A DNA stretch of 6,833 nt. Origin: Acidobacteriaceae bacterium. Lineage in GTDB: Bacteria > Acidobacteriota > Terriglobia > Terriglobales > Acidobacteriaceae. The stretch spans positions 237 through 7,069 of the forward strand of contig PKYX01000421.1 in the NCBI GenBank assembly GCA_003132825.1, written 5' to 3'. The position numbers and the translations under genes are program-made. The notes below the pieces were generated by a model that saw nothing but the letters and a program-made list of their open reading frames with translations, searched no databases and was not told where the DNA came from. Position 1 is the first letter of the stretch, and each line of letters begins with the position of its first letter. This document shows positions 1-6,782 of the stretch, piece by piece.

Positions 1-2548
1 GTTCGAGCAGGCCGGTCATGGCTCGCTTGATTTCGTCTTGCAGCTCGTAGATGATCGAGTGCAAGCGGATATCCACTTTCTCCTGCTCCGCTAGTTCCTG
101 CGCCTTGCGCTCCGGACGCACATTGAACCCGATGATGATCGCGTTCGACGCCGAGGCCAGCAGAACGTCGCTTTCGGTGATGGCGCCCACCCCAGAACGC
201 AGCACTTTCAAGCGGACTTTGTCGTTGGAGAGCTTGGACAGCAGGTCACCCAGCACTTCGGCCGAGCCGCCGACATCGGCCTTCAGGATGATGTTCAGTT
301 CCTTGGTGCCGGCTGTCTTCAGTTGCTCGGCCAGACCTTCGAGAGAGACTCGTGAACTCTTGGCCAGGGTCGCTTCACGGGCTTTCTGCTCGCGGTATTC
401 GGACATGCCGCGCGCCTTATCGCGGTCCGCGACCACCACAAACTGATCGCCCGCCTGCGGCAGACCTTCCATGCCCAGAATTTCGACCGGCGTCGAGGGC
501 GGCGCTTCTTGCAACGGATTGCCCCGGTCGTCCAGCATGGCGCGGACCTTGCCGTACACGTTGCCCACCACAAAGTTGTCGCTGGTGCGCAAGGTTCCGT
601 TCTGCACCAGCACCGTGGCGACCGGTCCCCGTCCCCGGTCGAGTTTCGCTTCGAGCACCACGCCACTGGCGGGGCGCTCGGGCGTCGCCCTGAGTTCTTG
701 CAGGTCGGCCACCAGGCAGATCATTTCCATCAGCAGATTCAGATTGGTTTTCTGTTTGGCGGAAACGTCGACGAACACCGTGGTGCCACCCCAGGCTTCC
801 GGCATCAGGCCGCGGTCGGCCAGCTGTTTCTTGACCCGGTCGGGCAGCGAATCCGGCTTGTCGATCTTGTTGACGGCGACAATGATCGGCACTTCGGCGG
901 CATGCGCATGGTCAATGGCTTCGAGGGTTTGCGGCATCACGCCATCGTCGGCGGCCACCACCAGCACGACGATGTCGGTGGCTTTCGCACCCCGGGAACG
1001 CATGCGGGTAAAGGCCTCGTGACCGGGGGTATCGAGGAATACGATCTGCCGGCCGTAGGCGGGGGACTGCTGGTCCTGAACCGCGACCTTGTAGGCACCA
1101 ATGTGCTGGGTGATCCCGCCGGCCTCGCCGCCGGCAACGTCGGTGGAACGAATGGAGTCGAGCAGCGTGGTTTTGCCATGGTCGACGTGCCCCATGATCG
1201 TAACCACGGGCGGACGCGCCACCCCCTCGCTGACTACGCCCTCCTCGCCGGCCGCAGCTTCAGAAACTTCCTTGGCGGCCTGCTCTTCGAAGGTGATCAC
1301 ATTGGTGTCGGCTCCGAAGAAGCGCGCCATCTCGCTGGCCAACTCGGTATCGAGCGTCTGATTGATGGTGGCGAACACGCCCCGCCCCAAGAGCCTGGCA
1401 ATTAGGTCCTTGGCGCGGATCCCAAGCTTTTCCGCCAGATCTTTGACGCTAATGCCTTCCGTGATCGTAATGTTGCGAGTAATCGGCTGAGGCTCATTCG
1501 ACAAGGAAAGCCGCGGCGGCGGCGTATAGCCCTTCATCGGGCCTTCCTTCACCCCACGCGGAATATAGCGTTGGCCTGGCCGGCGCGCTGGTCCGCCGGG
1601 ACGCGTCCCGGGACGCGTCGAGCCGGGCGGCGGCGCACCCGGACCTACGCCGAGAGGCCGCGTCCCTGTCGGGGACTGCCGAGTCGGATGCATAGGCCGG
1701 CGCTCTCCCGGACGCACCGCAGGGCGCGCGGTCGGAGCCCCCGGGCGCGGGCGCTGAAAAATCGGCTGCCCCGGCACGGGACGCCCCGGAGCAGGACGGG
1801 GCGGAGAGCTGGCTGAGGCCATCGAAGACGGCCTGGGTGGAGGCGCCATGTACACCGGACGGGGCCCGGTTTGCGGCACAATCATGCGTGGCAAGGGTGG
1901 TTGCAGCGGAGACGGAACTCCGGGCCGGGCCGCGATCGGAGCTGGCGGCCGCGGCGCTACGACCGAGGACGCAACCGCGGGCGGAGCGGCCTGGACCGGC
2001 GGCGCAGAAATGGGATGCGGAGCCATTGGCGGCGGAGTGATCGCCGCCGCCGGAGGCACGACGGGCGCCACGACTGCGGGACGCATAGGCTGCACCGGAA
2101 CCACGAACCGGGGCGGAGGCGCCATCGGGGGTTTGGGAGCTGCCGGAAGGGGTGCCTTCGCGGCCGGCGGAGCCGCCACAGGCTTGGTTTCAAGCGGAGG
2201 GGGCACAACCGCCGGTCGAGCCGGAGGAGCAGGGGGCGCGGGGGGAGCAGCAGGGGCTTGCTGCTTGCGCAGCAGGTTCAACACGTCGCCCGGCTTCGAA
2301 ATATGAGAGAGATCAATCTTGGTCTTGATTTCGTCGGCTTCGGCGCGGGTAGAACGAGAGGCTTTGCTCTGGGTCTGCGCTTCGCTAGTCTTGCGGAAGT
2401 GGGCCCTCACCTTTTCCGCTTCATGGTCTTCGACCGAACTGGAGTGAGTCTTTTTTTCAGTAACGCCGACCTCGCCAAGCACATCGAGGATGGCCTTGCT
2501 TTTGACTTCCAGTTCTCTGGCCAGATCGTTGATTCGAATCTTGCTCAT
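1..2548 (-). CDS. infB: Translation initiation factor IF-2 (3' end beyond window)
   Basis: IF-2 is the GTPase that delivers initiator fMet-tRNA to the 30S subunit and promotes 70S joining. 849 codons are visible without a stop. Residues 1-50 (starting [15 protein letters not shown]) form a first IF2_N domain. Residues about 98-345 are a low-complexity Pro/Ala/Val/Arg linker. A second IF2_N-type domain starts near N359. The G domain has G1 GHVDHGKTT (453-461), the [10 protein letters not shown] switch region (477-486), G3 DTPGH (506-510), G4 NKID (560-563) and G5 SAK (596-598). Beta-barrel domain II and domain III (ILKADVGGS near 754-762) follow. The window ends at a GLLE motif, so the C-terminal fMet-tRNA-binding domain, roughly 110 residues by comparison with E. 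coli, is missing; the full protein would be near 960 aa. The start is firm: an in-frame TAG lies eight codons upstream with no other start codon between. It is the third visible gene of the rimP-nusA-infB operon. Confidence 0.98.
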   Translation of the reverse strand, partial: MSKIRINDLARELEVKSKAILDVLGEVGVTEKKTHSSSVEDHEAEKVRAHFRKTSEAQTQSKASRSTRAEADEIKTKIDLSHISKPGDVLNLLRKQQAPAAPPAPPAPPARPAVVPPPLETKPVAAPPAAKAPLPAAPKPPMAPPPRFVVPVQPMRPAVVAPVVPPAAAITPPPMAPHPISAPPVQAAPPAVASSVVAPRPPAPIAARPGVPSPLQPPLPRMIVPQTGPRPVYMAPPPRPSSMASASSPPRPAPGRPVPGQPIFQRPRPGAPTARPAVRPGERRPMHPTRQSPTGTRPLGVGPGAPPPGSTRPGTRPGGPARRPGQRYIPRGVKEGPMKGYTPPPRLSLSNEPQPITRNITITEGISVKDLAEKLGIRAKDLIARLLGRGVFATINQTLDTELASEMARFFGADTNVITFEEQAAKEVSEAAAGEEGVVSEGVARPPVVTIMGHVDHGKTTLLDSIRSTDVAGGEAGGITQHIGAYKVAVQDQQSPAYGRQIVFLDTPGHEAFTRMRSRGAKATDIVVLVVAADDGVMPQTLEAIDHAHAAEVPIIVAVNKIDKPDSLPDRVKKQLADRGLMPEAWGGTTVFVDVSAKQKTNLNLLMEMICLVADLQELRATPERPASGVVLEAKLDRGRGPVATVLVQNGTLRTSDNFVVGNVYGKVRAMLDDRGNPLQEAPPSTPVEILGMEGLPQAGDQFVVVADRDKARGMSEYREQKAREATLAKSSRVSLEGLAEQLKTAGTKELNIILKADVGGSAEVLGDLLSKLSNDKVRLKVLRSGVGAITESDVLLASASNAIIIGFNVRPERKAQELAEQEKVDIRLHSIIYELQDEIKRAMTGLLE
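1596..1619. repeat. 16-bp palindrome with partial tandem copy inside infB
   Basis: CCGGGACGCGTCCCGG (1596-1611) is a perfect 16-bp palindrome. GGGACGCGTC recurs immediately at 1610-1619, giving a 12-bp tandem unit that encodes a repeated Thr-Arg-Pro-Gly in the IF-2 linker. It probably reflects local expansion of low-complexity coding sequence rather than a regulatory site. Confidence 0.55.
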
Positions 2549-2652
2549 CCGCCCTTTTGTCCTCCCGGACTATGCCGCTAAGTCTTCATATCAGCCTCAT
2601 GATGTCGGTTCGCGCCAGCCCGCAGTCGTGACCATCGGCACCGGAGATCACG
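2549..2652 (-). other. nusA-infB spacer without ylxR
   Basis: This 104-bp gap separates the nusA stop from the infB start. In many Firmicutes, Actinobacteria and others, ylxR and sometimes an L7Ae-type gene sit here. No such gene fits, and the only minus-strand ATG frames are 12 codons or shorter. A 5-bp inverted repeat (CGTGA at 2627-2631, TCACG at 2648-2652) lies right after nusA but has no T-run, so I do not call a terminator. nusA and infB are most simply cotranscribed. Confidence 0.7.
2561..2566 (-). promoter_or_regulatory. Ribosome binding site of infB
   Basis: On the minus strand GGGAGG lies upstream of the infB ATG, with 12 nt between the GGAGG core and the start codon. That spacing is slightly long. 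A G-rich stretch (AAGGGCGG) directly abuts the ATG and may contribute. It is the clearest Shine-Dalgarno sequence among the three operon genes. Confidence 0.6.
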
Positions 2653-4185
2653 CTATTCCTTATCCTTATCCCCGGAAGGAGCAGAATCTTGCCCGGCCTG
2701 CTCCCCGGTCTCGTCCAGTTCCGCGGCGGGCTCTCCCGCCGGCTGGTCTGCGGAACGAGCTTCGACTGGAGTTTCCCCCTCGACGCTCTCCTCGACCGCT
2801 TTCTCCGCCGCTGTGGCGGACTCTTCAGCCGGCGCAGCTTCCGTCTCCGCCGGCGCCGCGAAAGGCGCGTCGGCCTCGCCGGTTGCTTCCTCCGCCACGG
2901 GTCCCGCTTCGAGGCTAGAGAAATAATTATTCACCGCAAGACTGATTTTTTCCACCGTCTTCGGGCCAATTCCCTCGATGGCCTCCAATTGCTCGGGAGT
3001 CATGTCCGCCAGGGCCTCGACCGTGCCGATGCCGGCGGCGCTCAGCTTCTCGATCAAGCCTTCGCCCAAGCCCGGCACATTCTCGAGCGGAGTGGAGGGG
3101 GAGCCAACGAGCGCCGACATCTGCAACTCCACTTCCTGCCGCTTCTCTTCCTCGCTCTTGATGTCGATCTTCCATCCCAGCAGCTTGGCCGCCAGGCGGA
3201 CATTCTGCCCCTTCTTCCCAATGGCAAGCGAAAGTTGGCTATCGTCCACCACAACTTCCAAATGCTTGTCGGAGGCATCCACCACCGAAACCCGGCTTAC
3301 TTTCGCCGGCTGCAGAGCCTTCTCGGCGAAGGTGACCGCGTCTTCGTGGTACTCGATGATGTCGATCTTCTCGCCGCGCAATTCGCGGATGATGGACTGG
3401 ACCCGCATGCCCTTCATGCCCACGCAGGCACCCACCGCATCCACGTCCTTATCCTTGGACATCACGGCAATCTTGGTGCGCTCCCCGGCTTCGCGCGCAA
3501 TGGCGCGGATCACCACGGTTCCGTCGTAAATCTCCGGAACTTCGGTCTGGAACAAATGCTGCACCAGTTCCGGCGCCGCGCGGGATACGACCACTGCCGG
3601 GCCCTTCGATGCCTTCTCCACGCGCGCAATGACCACCCGCACCCGTTCACCGATGGCAAACGACTCCAGCCGAGACTGCTCCTTGCGCGGCATGCGCGAT
3701 TCCGCCTTGCCCAGATCGAAAATCACATCCGGCCCTTCAATGCGCTTGACCGTGGCGTTCACGATCTCATTCACGCGTCCGATGTACTCGTTGTAGACCG
3801 TGTCGCGTTCCGCTTCGCGCACCTTCTGGAAGATGACCTGCTTGGCCAGTTGCGCCGCGATCCGCCCCAGAATGCCTTCGGTCTGTTTGGGAATCCGCAG
3901 TTCGCCACCGACTTCGAGGCTGGGGTCTATCTTGCGCGCATCGTCCAGCGTGATCTGCAGCAGGGGATCCTCAACCTGCTCCGGATTCTCGACTACGGTC
4001 CTGACCGCAAAGGCGTGAATCTTGCCCGATTCCTTATCCAATTCAGCGCGCAGGGTTTCTTGCGTCTTGTAGTATTTTCGGGTGGCGACGACGATGGCGT
4101 CTTCGACCGCACTGACCACAATCTGCGGATCAATGCCTTTTTCCCGGCTCAGCGCGTCGATCGTGTTATAGAGCTCACTTGCCAT
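2653..4185 (-). CDS. nusA: Transcription elongation/termination/antitermination factor NusA
   Basis: NusA binds RNA polymerase and nascent RNA and modulates pausing, intrinsic termination and antitermination. The 510-aa product shows the full layout: an N-terminal RNAP-binding domain (1 to about 128, starting MASELYNTIDALSREKGIDP); an S1 domain (about 134-202); KH1 with a GMKG loop (256-259); KH2 with a GKKG loop (323-326); and a helix-hairpin-helix-like region (about 367-422, with PGLGEGL and EGIGPKT hairpins). A low-complexity Ala/Glu-rich acidic tail of about 88 residues (423-510) ends in GDKDKE. E. coli NusA instead carries two structured acidic repeats at this end. I chose the ATG at 4185 because the family begins MASELYN-like; an in-frame TTG at 4206 would add seven atypical residues. 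The Shine-Dalgarno is weak (GGA about 9 nt upstream). It is the middle gene of the operon, 98 bp after rimP. Confidence 0.98.
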   Translation of the reverse strand: MASELYNTIDALSREKGIDPQIVVSAVEDAIVVATRKYYKTQETLRAELDKESGKIHAFAVRTVVENPEQVEDPLLQITLDDARKIDPSLEVGGELRIPKQTEGILGRIAAQLAKQVIFQKVREAERDTVYNEYIGRVNEIVNATVKRIEGPDVIFDLGKAESRMPRKEQSRLESFAIGERVRVVIARVEKASKGPAVVVSRAAPELVQHLFQTEVPEIYDGTVVIRAIAREAGERTKIAVMSKDKDVDAVGACVGMKGMRVQSIIRELRGEKIDIIEYHEDAVTFAEKALQPAKVSRVSVVDASDKHLEVVVDDSQLSLAIGKKGQNVRLAAKLLGWKIDIKSEEEKRQEVELQMSALVGSPSTPLENVPGLGEGLIEKLSAAGIGTVEALADMTPEQLEAIEGIGPKTVEKISLAVNNYFSSLEAGPVAEEATGEADAPFAAPAETEAAPAEESATAAEKAVEESVEGETPVEARSADQPAGEPAAELDETGEQAGQDSAPSGDKDKE

Positions 4186-4283
4186 AAGAAAAATTCCGAC
4201 ACTCAAGATTCACTCGACCACGAAGCCAGCATGGCCCGCGAAAAGAGAAAGAAAGCCGCAATCCTCTGAAACTTCGTTTTCCC
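4186..4283 (-). other. rimP-nusA spacer
   Basis: These 98 bp separate rimP from nusA. They contain no convincing ORF (the longest ATG frame is 9 codons), no clear hairpin with a T-run and no clear promoter. The pyrimidine-rich stretch near the middle has no assigned role. Cotranscription of rimP and nusA is the simplest reading. Confidence 0.6.
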
Positions 4284-4778
4284 TCAGATCTCCGGCACCA
4301 AATTCGCCTTCTCGACGTTGGCCAGTTCGATGTCGAGCTTTTGCGCCGCATCGCCGACCGGGCGAAACTTCTTCCGTGCCGCGCTCAAGTCCAGGGTCAG
4401 ACGCCCGTTCTCAAAACTCTCGAGCCGTCCTTCAAAGTGCCGGTTGCCGGCGACCGGATTCCTGGTGGTCAACTTCACCCGGCTTCCAGTAAAGCGCTCA
4501 TAGTCCGCCGCCCGCAGCAGCTTGCGATCCATCCCCGGAGAAGAAACCTCCAAAAGATACGAGCTGCCCGCAACCACGTCCTGCACATCGAGGATGGTGC
4601 TCATTTCACGGCTCAGGTTCGCGCAATCCTCGTGCGTAACCCCCGCCGGCTTGTCAATCACGATGCGCAGCATGCGCGCTTTGCCTCCGCCGCGCAACTC
4701 AACCTCTACCACTTCCAGCCCGCTGGAAAGGGCGACCCGCTCCGCAATTTCGCGCACCCGTTCGACCTCAAATGCCAT
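4284..4778 (-). CDS. rimP: Ribosome maturation factor RimP
   Basis: RimP is a cytoplasmic factor for late 30S subunit maturation and acts on free 30S particles. The 164-aa protein has the expected two-domain form. The N-terminal alpha/beta domain (about 1-83) includes LRIVIDKPAGVTHEDCANLS and ends in the family signature YLLEVSSPGMDRKL (79-92 approximately). The C-terminal SH3-like barrel (about 93-164) contains RFTGSRVKL and the terminal NLVPEI. Length is normal for the family (about 150-165). The start is fixed by an in-frame TAA five codons upstream, with no alternative ATG, GTG or TTG between. No Shine-Dalgarno sequence is visible before the ATG, which is odd for the first gene of a highly expressed operon. 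It heads rimP-nusA-infB, the order also found in E. coli. No tRNA gene like E. coli metY was seen upstream. Confidence 0.97.
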   Translation of the reverse strand: MAFEVERVREIAERVALSSGLEVVEVELRGGGKARMLRIVIDKPAGVTHEDCANLSREMSTILDVQDVVAGSSYLLEVSSPGMDRKLLRAADYERFTGSRVKLTTRNPVAGNRHFEGRLESFENGRLTLDLSAARKKFRPVGDAAQKLDIELANVEKANLVPEI

Positions 4779-4829
4779 GAAACCAATAGCTTATGGGCTT
4801 GGGCAGTAGAGCTGAGTCGGGCTGAAACT

Positions 4830-4851
4830 AAAAAGTGGGCTTGCGCCCACT
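4830..4851 (-). terminator. Terminator-like hairpin in the rimP leader
   Basis: On the minus strand AGTGGGC, loop GCAA, GCCCACT form a perfect 7-bp stem closed by a GNRA-type tetraloop, followed by TTTT (4833-4830) and then AGTTTC. This has the form of a short intrinsic terminator. It sits about 52 nt before the rimP start codon and downstream of the predicted promoter, so it would act as a leader attenuator rather than a gene-end terminator. The T-run is short, so termination would probably be partial. A repeat-family hairpin (REP-like) is an alternative reading. Confidence 0.5.
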
Positions 4852-4887
4852 GGTGTGTTTCGCCAATCGCTCGGTACTACACAACAG

Positions 4888-4917
4888 TTTCCAGCCACTA
4901 ATATACGCCGCTGGAAA
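4888..4917. promoter_or_regulatory. Inverted repeat over the rimP -10 box, candidate operator
   Basis: TTTCCAGC (4888-4895) and GCTGGAAA (4910-4917) form a perfect 8+8 bp inverted repeat with a 14-bp spacer. The half-site centres are 22 bp apart, about two helical turns, as expected for a dimeric DNA-binding protein. The -10 box (4900-4905) lies in the spacer, so occupancy would block RNA polymerase. The binding protein is unknown. A chance repeat is possible. Confidence 0.4.
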
Positions 4918-4928
4918 ACAAAAGACAA
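4900..4928 (-). promoter_or_regulatory. Sigma70-type promoter for rimP-nusA-infB
   Basis: Read on the minus strand, a -35 box TTGTCT (4928-4923) is followed after exactly 17 bp by a -10 box TATATT (4905-4900). Transcription would start near 4893 and give a leader of about 115 nt before the rimP ATG. This is the best match on this strand in the region. The assignment rests on consensus only. Confidence 0.6.
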
Positions 4929-4947
4929 ACGGAGGAGGGCCGGGACG

Positions 4948-5181
4948 ATGCCCGAACCGGGCGCTCGGGCGCTCTCCCGCTGGGCCGACCGCTATCTGCA
5001 CGAGGGCCGGCTGGCGCGGCCCGAGCGAGGAGCGCAGGAAGCAACTTCCGCCCTGGCGCAAGCGGAAGACCGGCTGCGGTTGAAGTCAAATGGCAGCGAA
5101 CCACCCCGTCTTTCTGGATGCGAGCGACGAACCCTCGATGGTTTGTCCTTCCCTCTCGGGATCGATCGAGGGATACGATGA
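4948..5181 (+). CDS. Possible small ORF of unknown function, 77 aa
   Basis: I do not recognise this product. It begins at an ATG preceded by a strong Shine-Dalgarno stretch, GGAGGAGGG (4931-4939), with 9 nt between the GGAGG core at 4934-4938 and the ATG. Residues 1 to about 47 are rich in Arg, Ala, Glu and Leu and could form a charged helix ([19 protein letters not shown]). Third codon positions are mostly G/C over that part, as in the flanking genes, but the bias fades afterwards, and the last 30 residues look non-coding (Gly, Ser, Pro, Arg). No membrane segment or known motif is visible. No convincing plus-strand promoter lies upstream. It could be a real small protein, a decayed or frameshifted gene, or a chance ORF in GC-rich DNA. 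The GC3-rich frame at 5090-5218 (42 aa, starting [17 protein letters not shown]) could be its shifted continuation. Confidence 0.25.
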   Translation: MPEPGARALSRWADRYLHEGRLARPERGAQEATSALAQAEDRLRLKSNGSEPPRLSGCERRTLDGLSFPLGIDRGIR

Positions 5182-5210
5182 AAGCGACCGCTCCCGCCCT
5201 CGCTCTCCAT

Positions 5211-5239
5211 TTGCCTGAAGCGCCAGCCCTCTCTAGAAT
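5211..5239 (+). promoter_or_regulatory. Sigma70-type promoter for guaB
   Basis: TTGCCT (5211-5216) and TAGAAT (5234-5239) are spaced by exactly 17 bp. Transcription would begin near 5246 and leave a leader of about 25 nt before the guaB ATG at 5271. That is too short for a riboswitch and argues against the upstream in-frame ATGs at 5118 and 5178 as guaB starts. Confidence 0.6.
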
Positions 5240-5270
5240 AGAAAGTCATTCATCACGCCCGAGAAAACTT

Positions 5271-6770
5271 ATGATTCATTTCCCCGTTCCTGAGGCGCTC
5301 ACCTTCGATGACGTTTTGCTTTTGCCCGCCCATTCCGACGTCGTTCCGTCGCAAGCCAATACCCAGACCCAGCTTACCCGCAATATCAGGCTGAATATCC
5401 CCATCATCAGCGCCGCCATGGACACGGTCACCGAATCGCATATGGCGATCGCGCTGGCCCAGCAAGGCGGACTGGGGATTATTCATCGCAACCTGACCAT
5501 CGAACAGCAGGCCAAGGAAGTGGACAAGGTGAAGCGCTCGGAGAGCGGCATGATCGTCGATCCCGTGACCATGTCGCCCGACGACAAAGTTTCCGATGCC
5601 CTCGAAGTCATGCGCAAGTACAAGATTTCCGGCGTCCCCATCACCAAACAGGGAAAGCTGGTGGGCATTCTCACCAACCGTGATCTGCGTTTTGAGGGCC
5701 GCTTCGATATTCCAATTCACAAGGTGATGACCAAGGAAAATCTCATTACCGTCGCCGTCGGGACGACCCTCGAAGAAGCCGAGAAGATTCTGCACGAACA
5801 CCGCGTGGAAAAGCTGCTGGTGGTCGATGACCACTACAACCTCAAAGGCCTGATCACGGTAAAAGACATCCAGAAGAAGCTGAAATATCCGAACGCGGCC
5901 AAGGATTCGCACGGACGCCTGCGCGCAGGCGCAGCCATTGGCGCGACCGGTGACTTCCTGGAACGCGCTCAGGAGTTGGCCAAATGTAAGGTGGACATGC
6001 TGGCCATTGACAGCGCCCACGGCCACTCCACCCGGGTGCTCGAAGCGATCCAGGCAGTGAAGTCGAAACTTCCGGAAGTGGACCTGATTGCCGGCAACGT
6101 GGGCACTTTCGACGGGGCCTGCGCACTGGCCCGCGCCGGAGCGGACGCGATTAAGGTGGGCATCGGTCCAGGATCGATCTGCACCACGCGTGTCGTCACC
6201 GGCGCTGGTGTGCCGCAGATCACGGCCATCGCGGAAGCCTATCGCGCCTCAAAAGACGCCCAGGTTCCGGTCATCGCCGATGGCGGCGTCAAGTATTCCG
6301 GCGACATTACCAAGGCCCTGGCCGCCGGCGCCAACGCCGTCATGATCGGATCGATGTTCGCCGGCACCGATGAAAGTCCGGGCGAGATGATTCTCTATCA
6401 AGGCCGCAGCTTCAAGTCATATCGCGGCATGGGGTCGCTGGGCGCTATGGTGGCGGGATCGAGTGAACGCTACTTTCAGACGACCGATGGCGAGGCTTCA
6501 GCGGCGATGACCGGCGAGGACTCCAACCGAGTGGGCAAACTGGTGCCGGAGGGCATTGAAGGACGCGTTCCCTATCGCGGATCGGTCGCCATGATCGTGC
6601 ACCAGATGGTGGGCGGATTGAGATCAGGGATGGGATACTGCGGCTGCTCCGCCATTCCGGAATTGTTGCAAAAGACGCGCTTTGTCCGCATCAGCGTCGC
6701 CGGACTGCGCGAAAGCCATGTTCACGATGTCATGATCACGCGCGAGGCGCCAAACTATGCGGCGGAGTGA
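5271..6770 (+). CDS. guaB: Inosine-5'-monophosphate dehydrogenase
   Basis: GuaB oxidises IMP to XMP with NAD+, the committed step of guanine nucleotide synthesis, in the cytoplasm as a tetramer or octamer. The 499-aa protein has the family length. It opens with [15 protein letters not shown] (9-23). Two CBS domains (about 92-205) are inserted in the TIM barrel and in bacteria bind regulatory nucleotides. The active-site loop [11 protein letters not shown] (297-307) carries the catalytic Cys304. IMP phosphate-binding segments include [10 protein letters not shown] (336-345) and [13 protein letters not shown]. Arg400-Tyr401 in SSERYFQ matches the catalytic Arg/Tyr dyad of the flap, and [12 protein letters not shown] (426-437) follows. 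The ATG at 5271 gives the canonical N-terminus. In-frame upstream ATGs at 5118 and 5178 would add 51 and 31 unconserved residues and lie before the promoter. The Shine-Dalgarno is weak (GAG, 7 nt spacing). It diverges from rimP; no guaA is visible in the 63 bp after its stop. Confidence 0.98.
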   Translation: MIHFPVPEALTFDDVLLLPAHSDVVPSQANTQTQLTRNIRLNIPIISAAMDTVTESHMAIALAQQGGLGIIHRNLTIEQQAKEVDKVKRSESGMIVDPVTMSPDDKVSDALEVMRKYKISGVPITKQGKLVGILTNRDLRFEGRFDIPIHKVMTKENLITVAVGTTLEEAEKILHEHRVEKLLVVDDHYNLKGLITVKDIQKKLKYPNAAKDSHGRLRAGAAIGATGDFLERAQELAKCKVDMLAIDSAHGHSTRVLEAIQAVKSKLPEVDLIAGNVGTFDGACALARAGADAIKVGIGPGSICTTRVVTGAGVPQITAIAEAYRASKDAQVPVIADGGVKYSGDITKALAAGANAVMIGSMFAGTDESPGEMILYQGRSFKSYRGMGSLGAMVAGSSERYFQTTDGEASAAMTGEDSNRVGKLVPEGIEGRVPYRGSVAMIVHQMVGGLRSGMGYCGCSAIPELLQKTRFVRISVAGLRESHVHDVMITREAPNYAAE

Positions 6771-6782
6771 AGCTCCGGAGCT
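6771..6782. repeat. 12-bp perfect palindrome after guaB
   Basis: AGCTCCGGAGCT begins at the base after the guaB TGA. It has no loop and no following T-run, so it is not a standard intrinsic terminator. GCTCCG here (6772-6777) could also pair with CGGAGC at 6817-6822 across a GC-rich stretch. The window ends before any T-run could be seen. Confidence 0.4.

Larger units (their letters stand above)
4779..5270. other. Divergent control region between rimP and guaB
   Basis: These 492 bp separate the divergent genes rimP and guaB. The part near rimP (4779-4930) is less GC-rich and holds a promoter, an inverted repeat and a terminator-like hairpin, each listed separately. The middle part (4931-5210) is GC-rich and has one possible small ORF with a good ribosome binding site. 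It also has a minor inverted repeat (TCCCTC at 5150-5155, GAGGGA at 5168-5173) around a GATCGATC core. The part near guaB holds its promoter. I saw no tRNA, riboswitch consensus or CRISPR. Confidence 0.75.

Noticed and set aside
509..1405. 298-codon plus-strand ORF
   Set aside because: It is antisense to the IF-2 GTPase domain, and the His/Gly/Asp-rich translation matches no domain.
1848..2581. Two plus-strand ORFs, one Gly/Ala/Thr-rich and one Arg-rich, resembling cell-surface repeats or RNA-binding proteins
   Set aside because: Both are shadows of the Pro/Ala-rich IF-2 linker; the repetitive composition is copied from the opposite strand.
4186..4206. TTG start for nusA at 4206
   Set aside because: It would add seven residues that the family lacks; the ATG at 4185 gives the conserved MASELYN beginning.
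2689..4269. 526-codon plus-strand ORF spanning all of nusA
   Set aside because: It is antisense to a clearly real nusA. Its product is a His/Arg/Leu-rich string without domains, and long antisense frames are expected opposite GC3-biased genes.
5150..5173. Inverted repeat TCCCTC/GAGGGA around GATCGATC
   Set aside because: The arms are short (6 bp), there is no T-run, and it lies upstream of the guaB promoter with no clear relation to it.
4992..5249. Minus-strand 85-codon ORF in the control region (also 4828-5061)
   Set aside because: Composition is Arg/Ser-rich, no ribosome binding site was noted and no motif is visible; likely chance frames in GC-rich DNA.
5118..5270. N-terminal extension of guaB from ATG 5118 or 5178
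   Set aside because: The extra residues are unlike any IMP dehydrogenase N-terminus, and a good promoter lies downstream of both ATGs. ATG 5271 gives the family-typical start.
4779..5270. tRNA gene or riboswitch upstream of rimP or guaB, by analogy with E. coli metY
   Set aside because: No cloverleaf, no GTTCGA-type T-arm and no riboswitch core was found; the predicted guaB leader is only about 25 nt.
5253..6026. 257-codon minus-strand ORF
   Set aside because: It is antisense to guaB and has no domain features; guaB is unambiguous on the plus strand.
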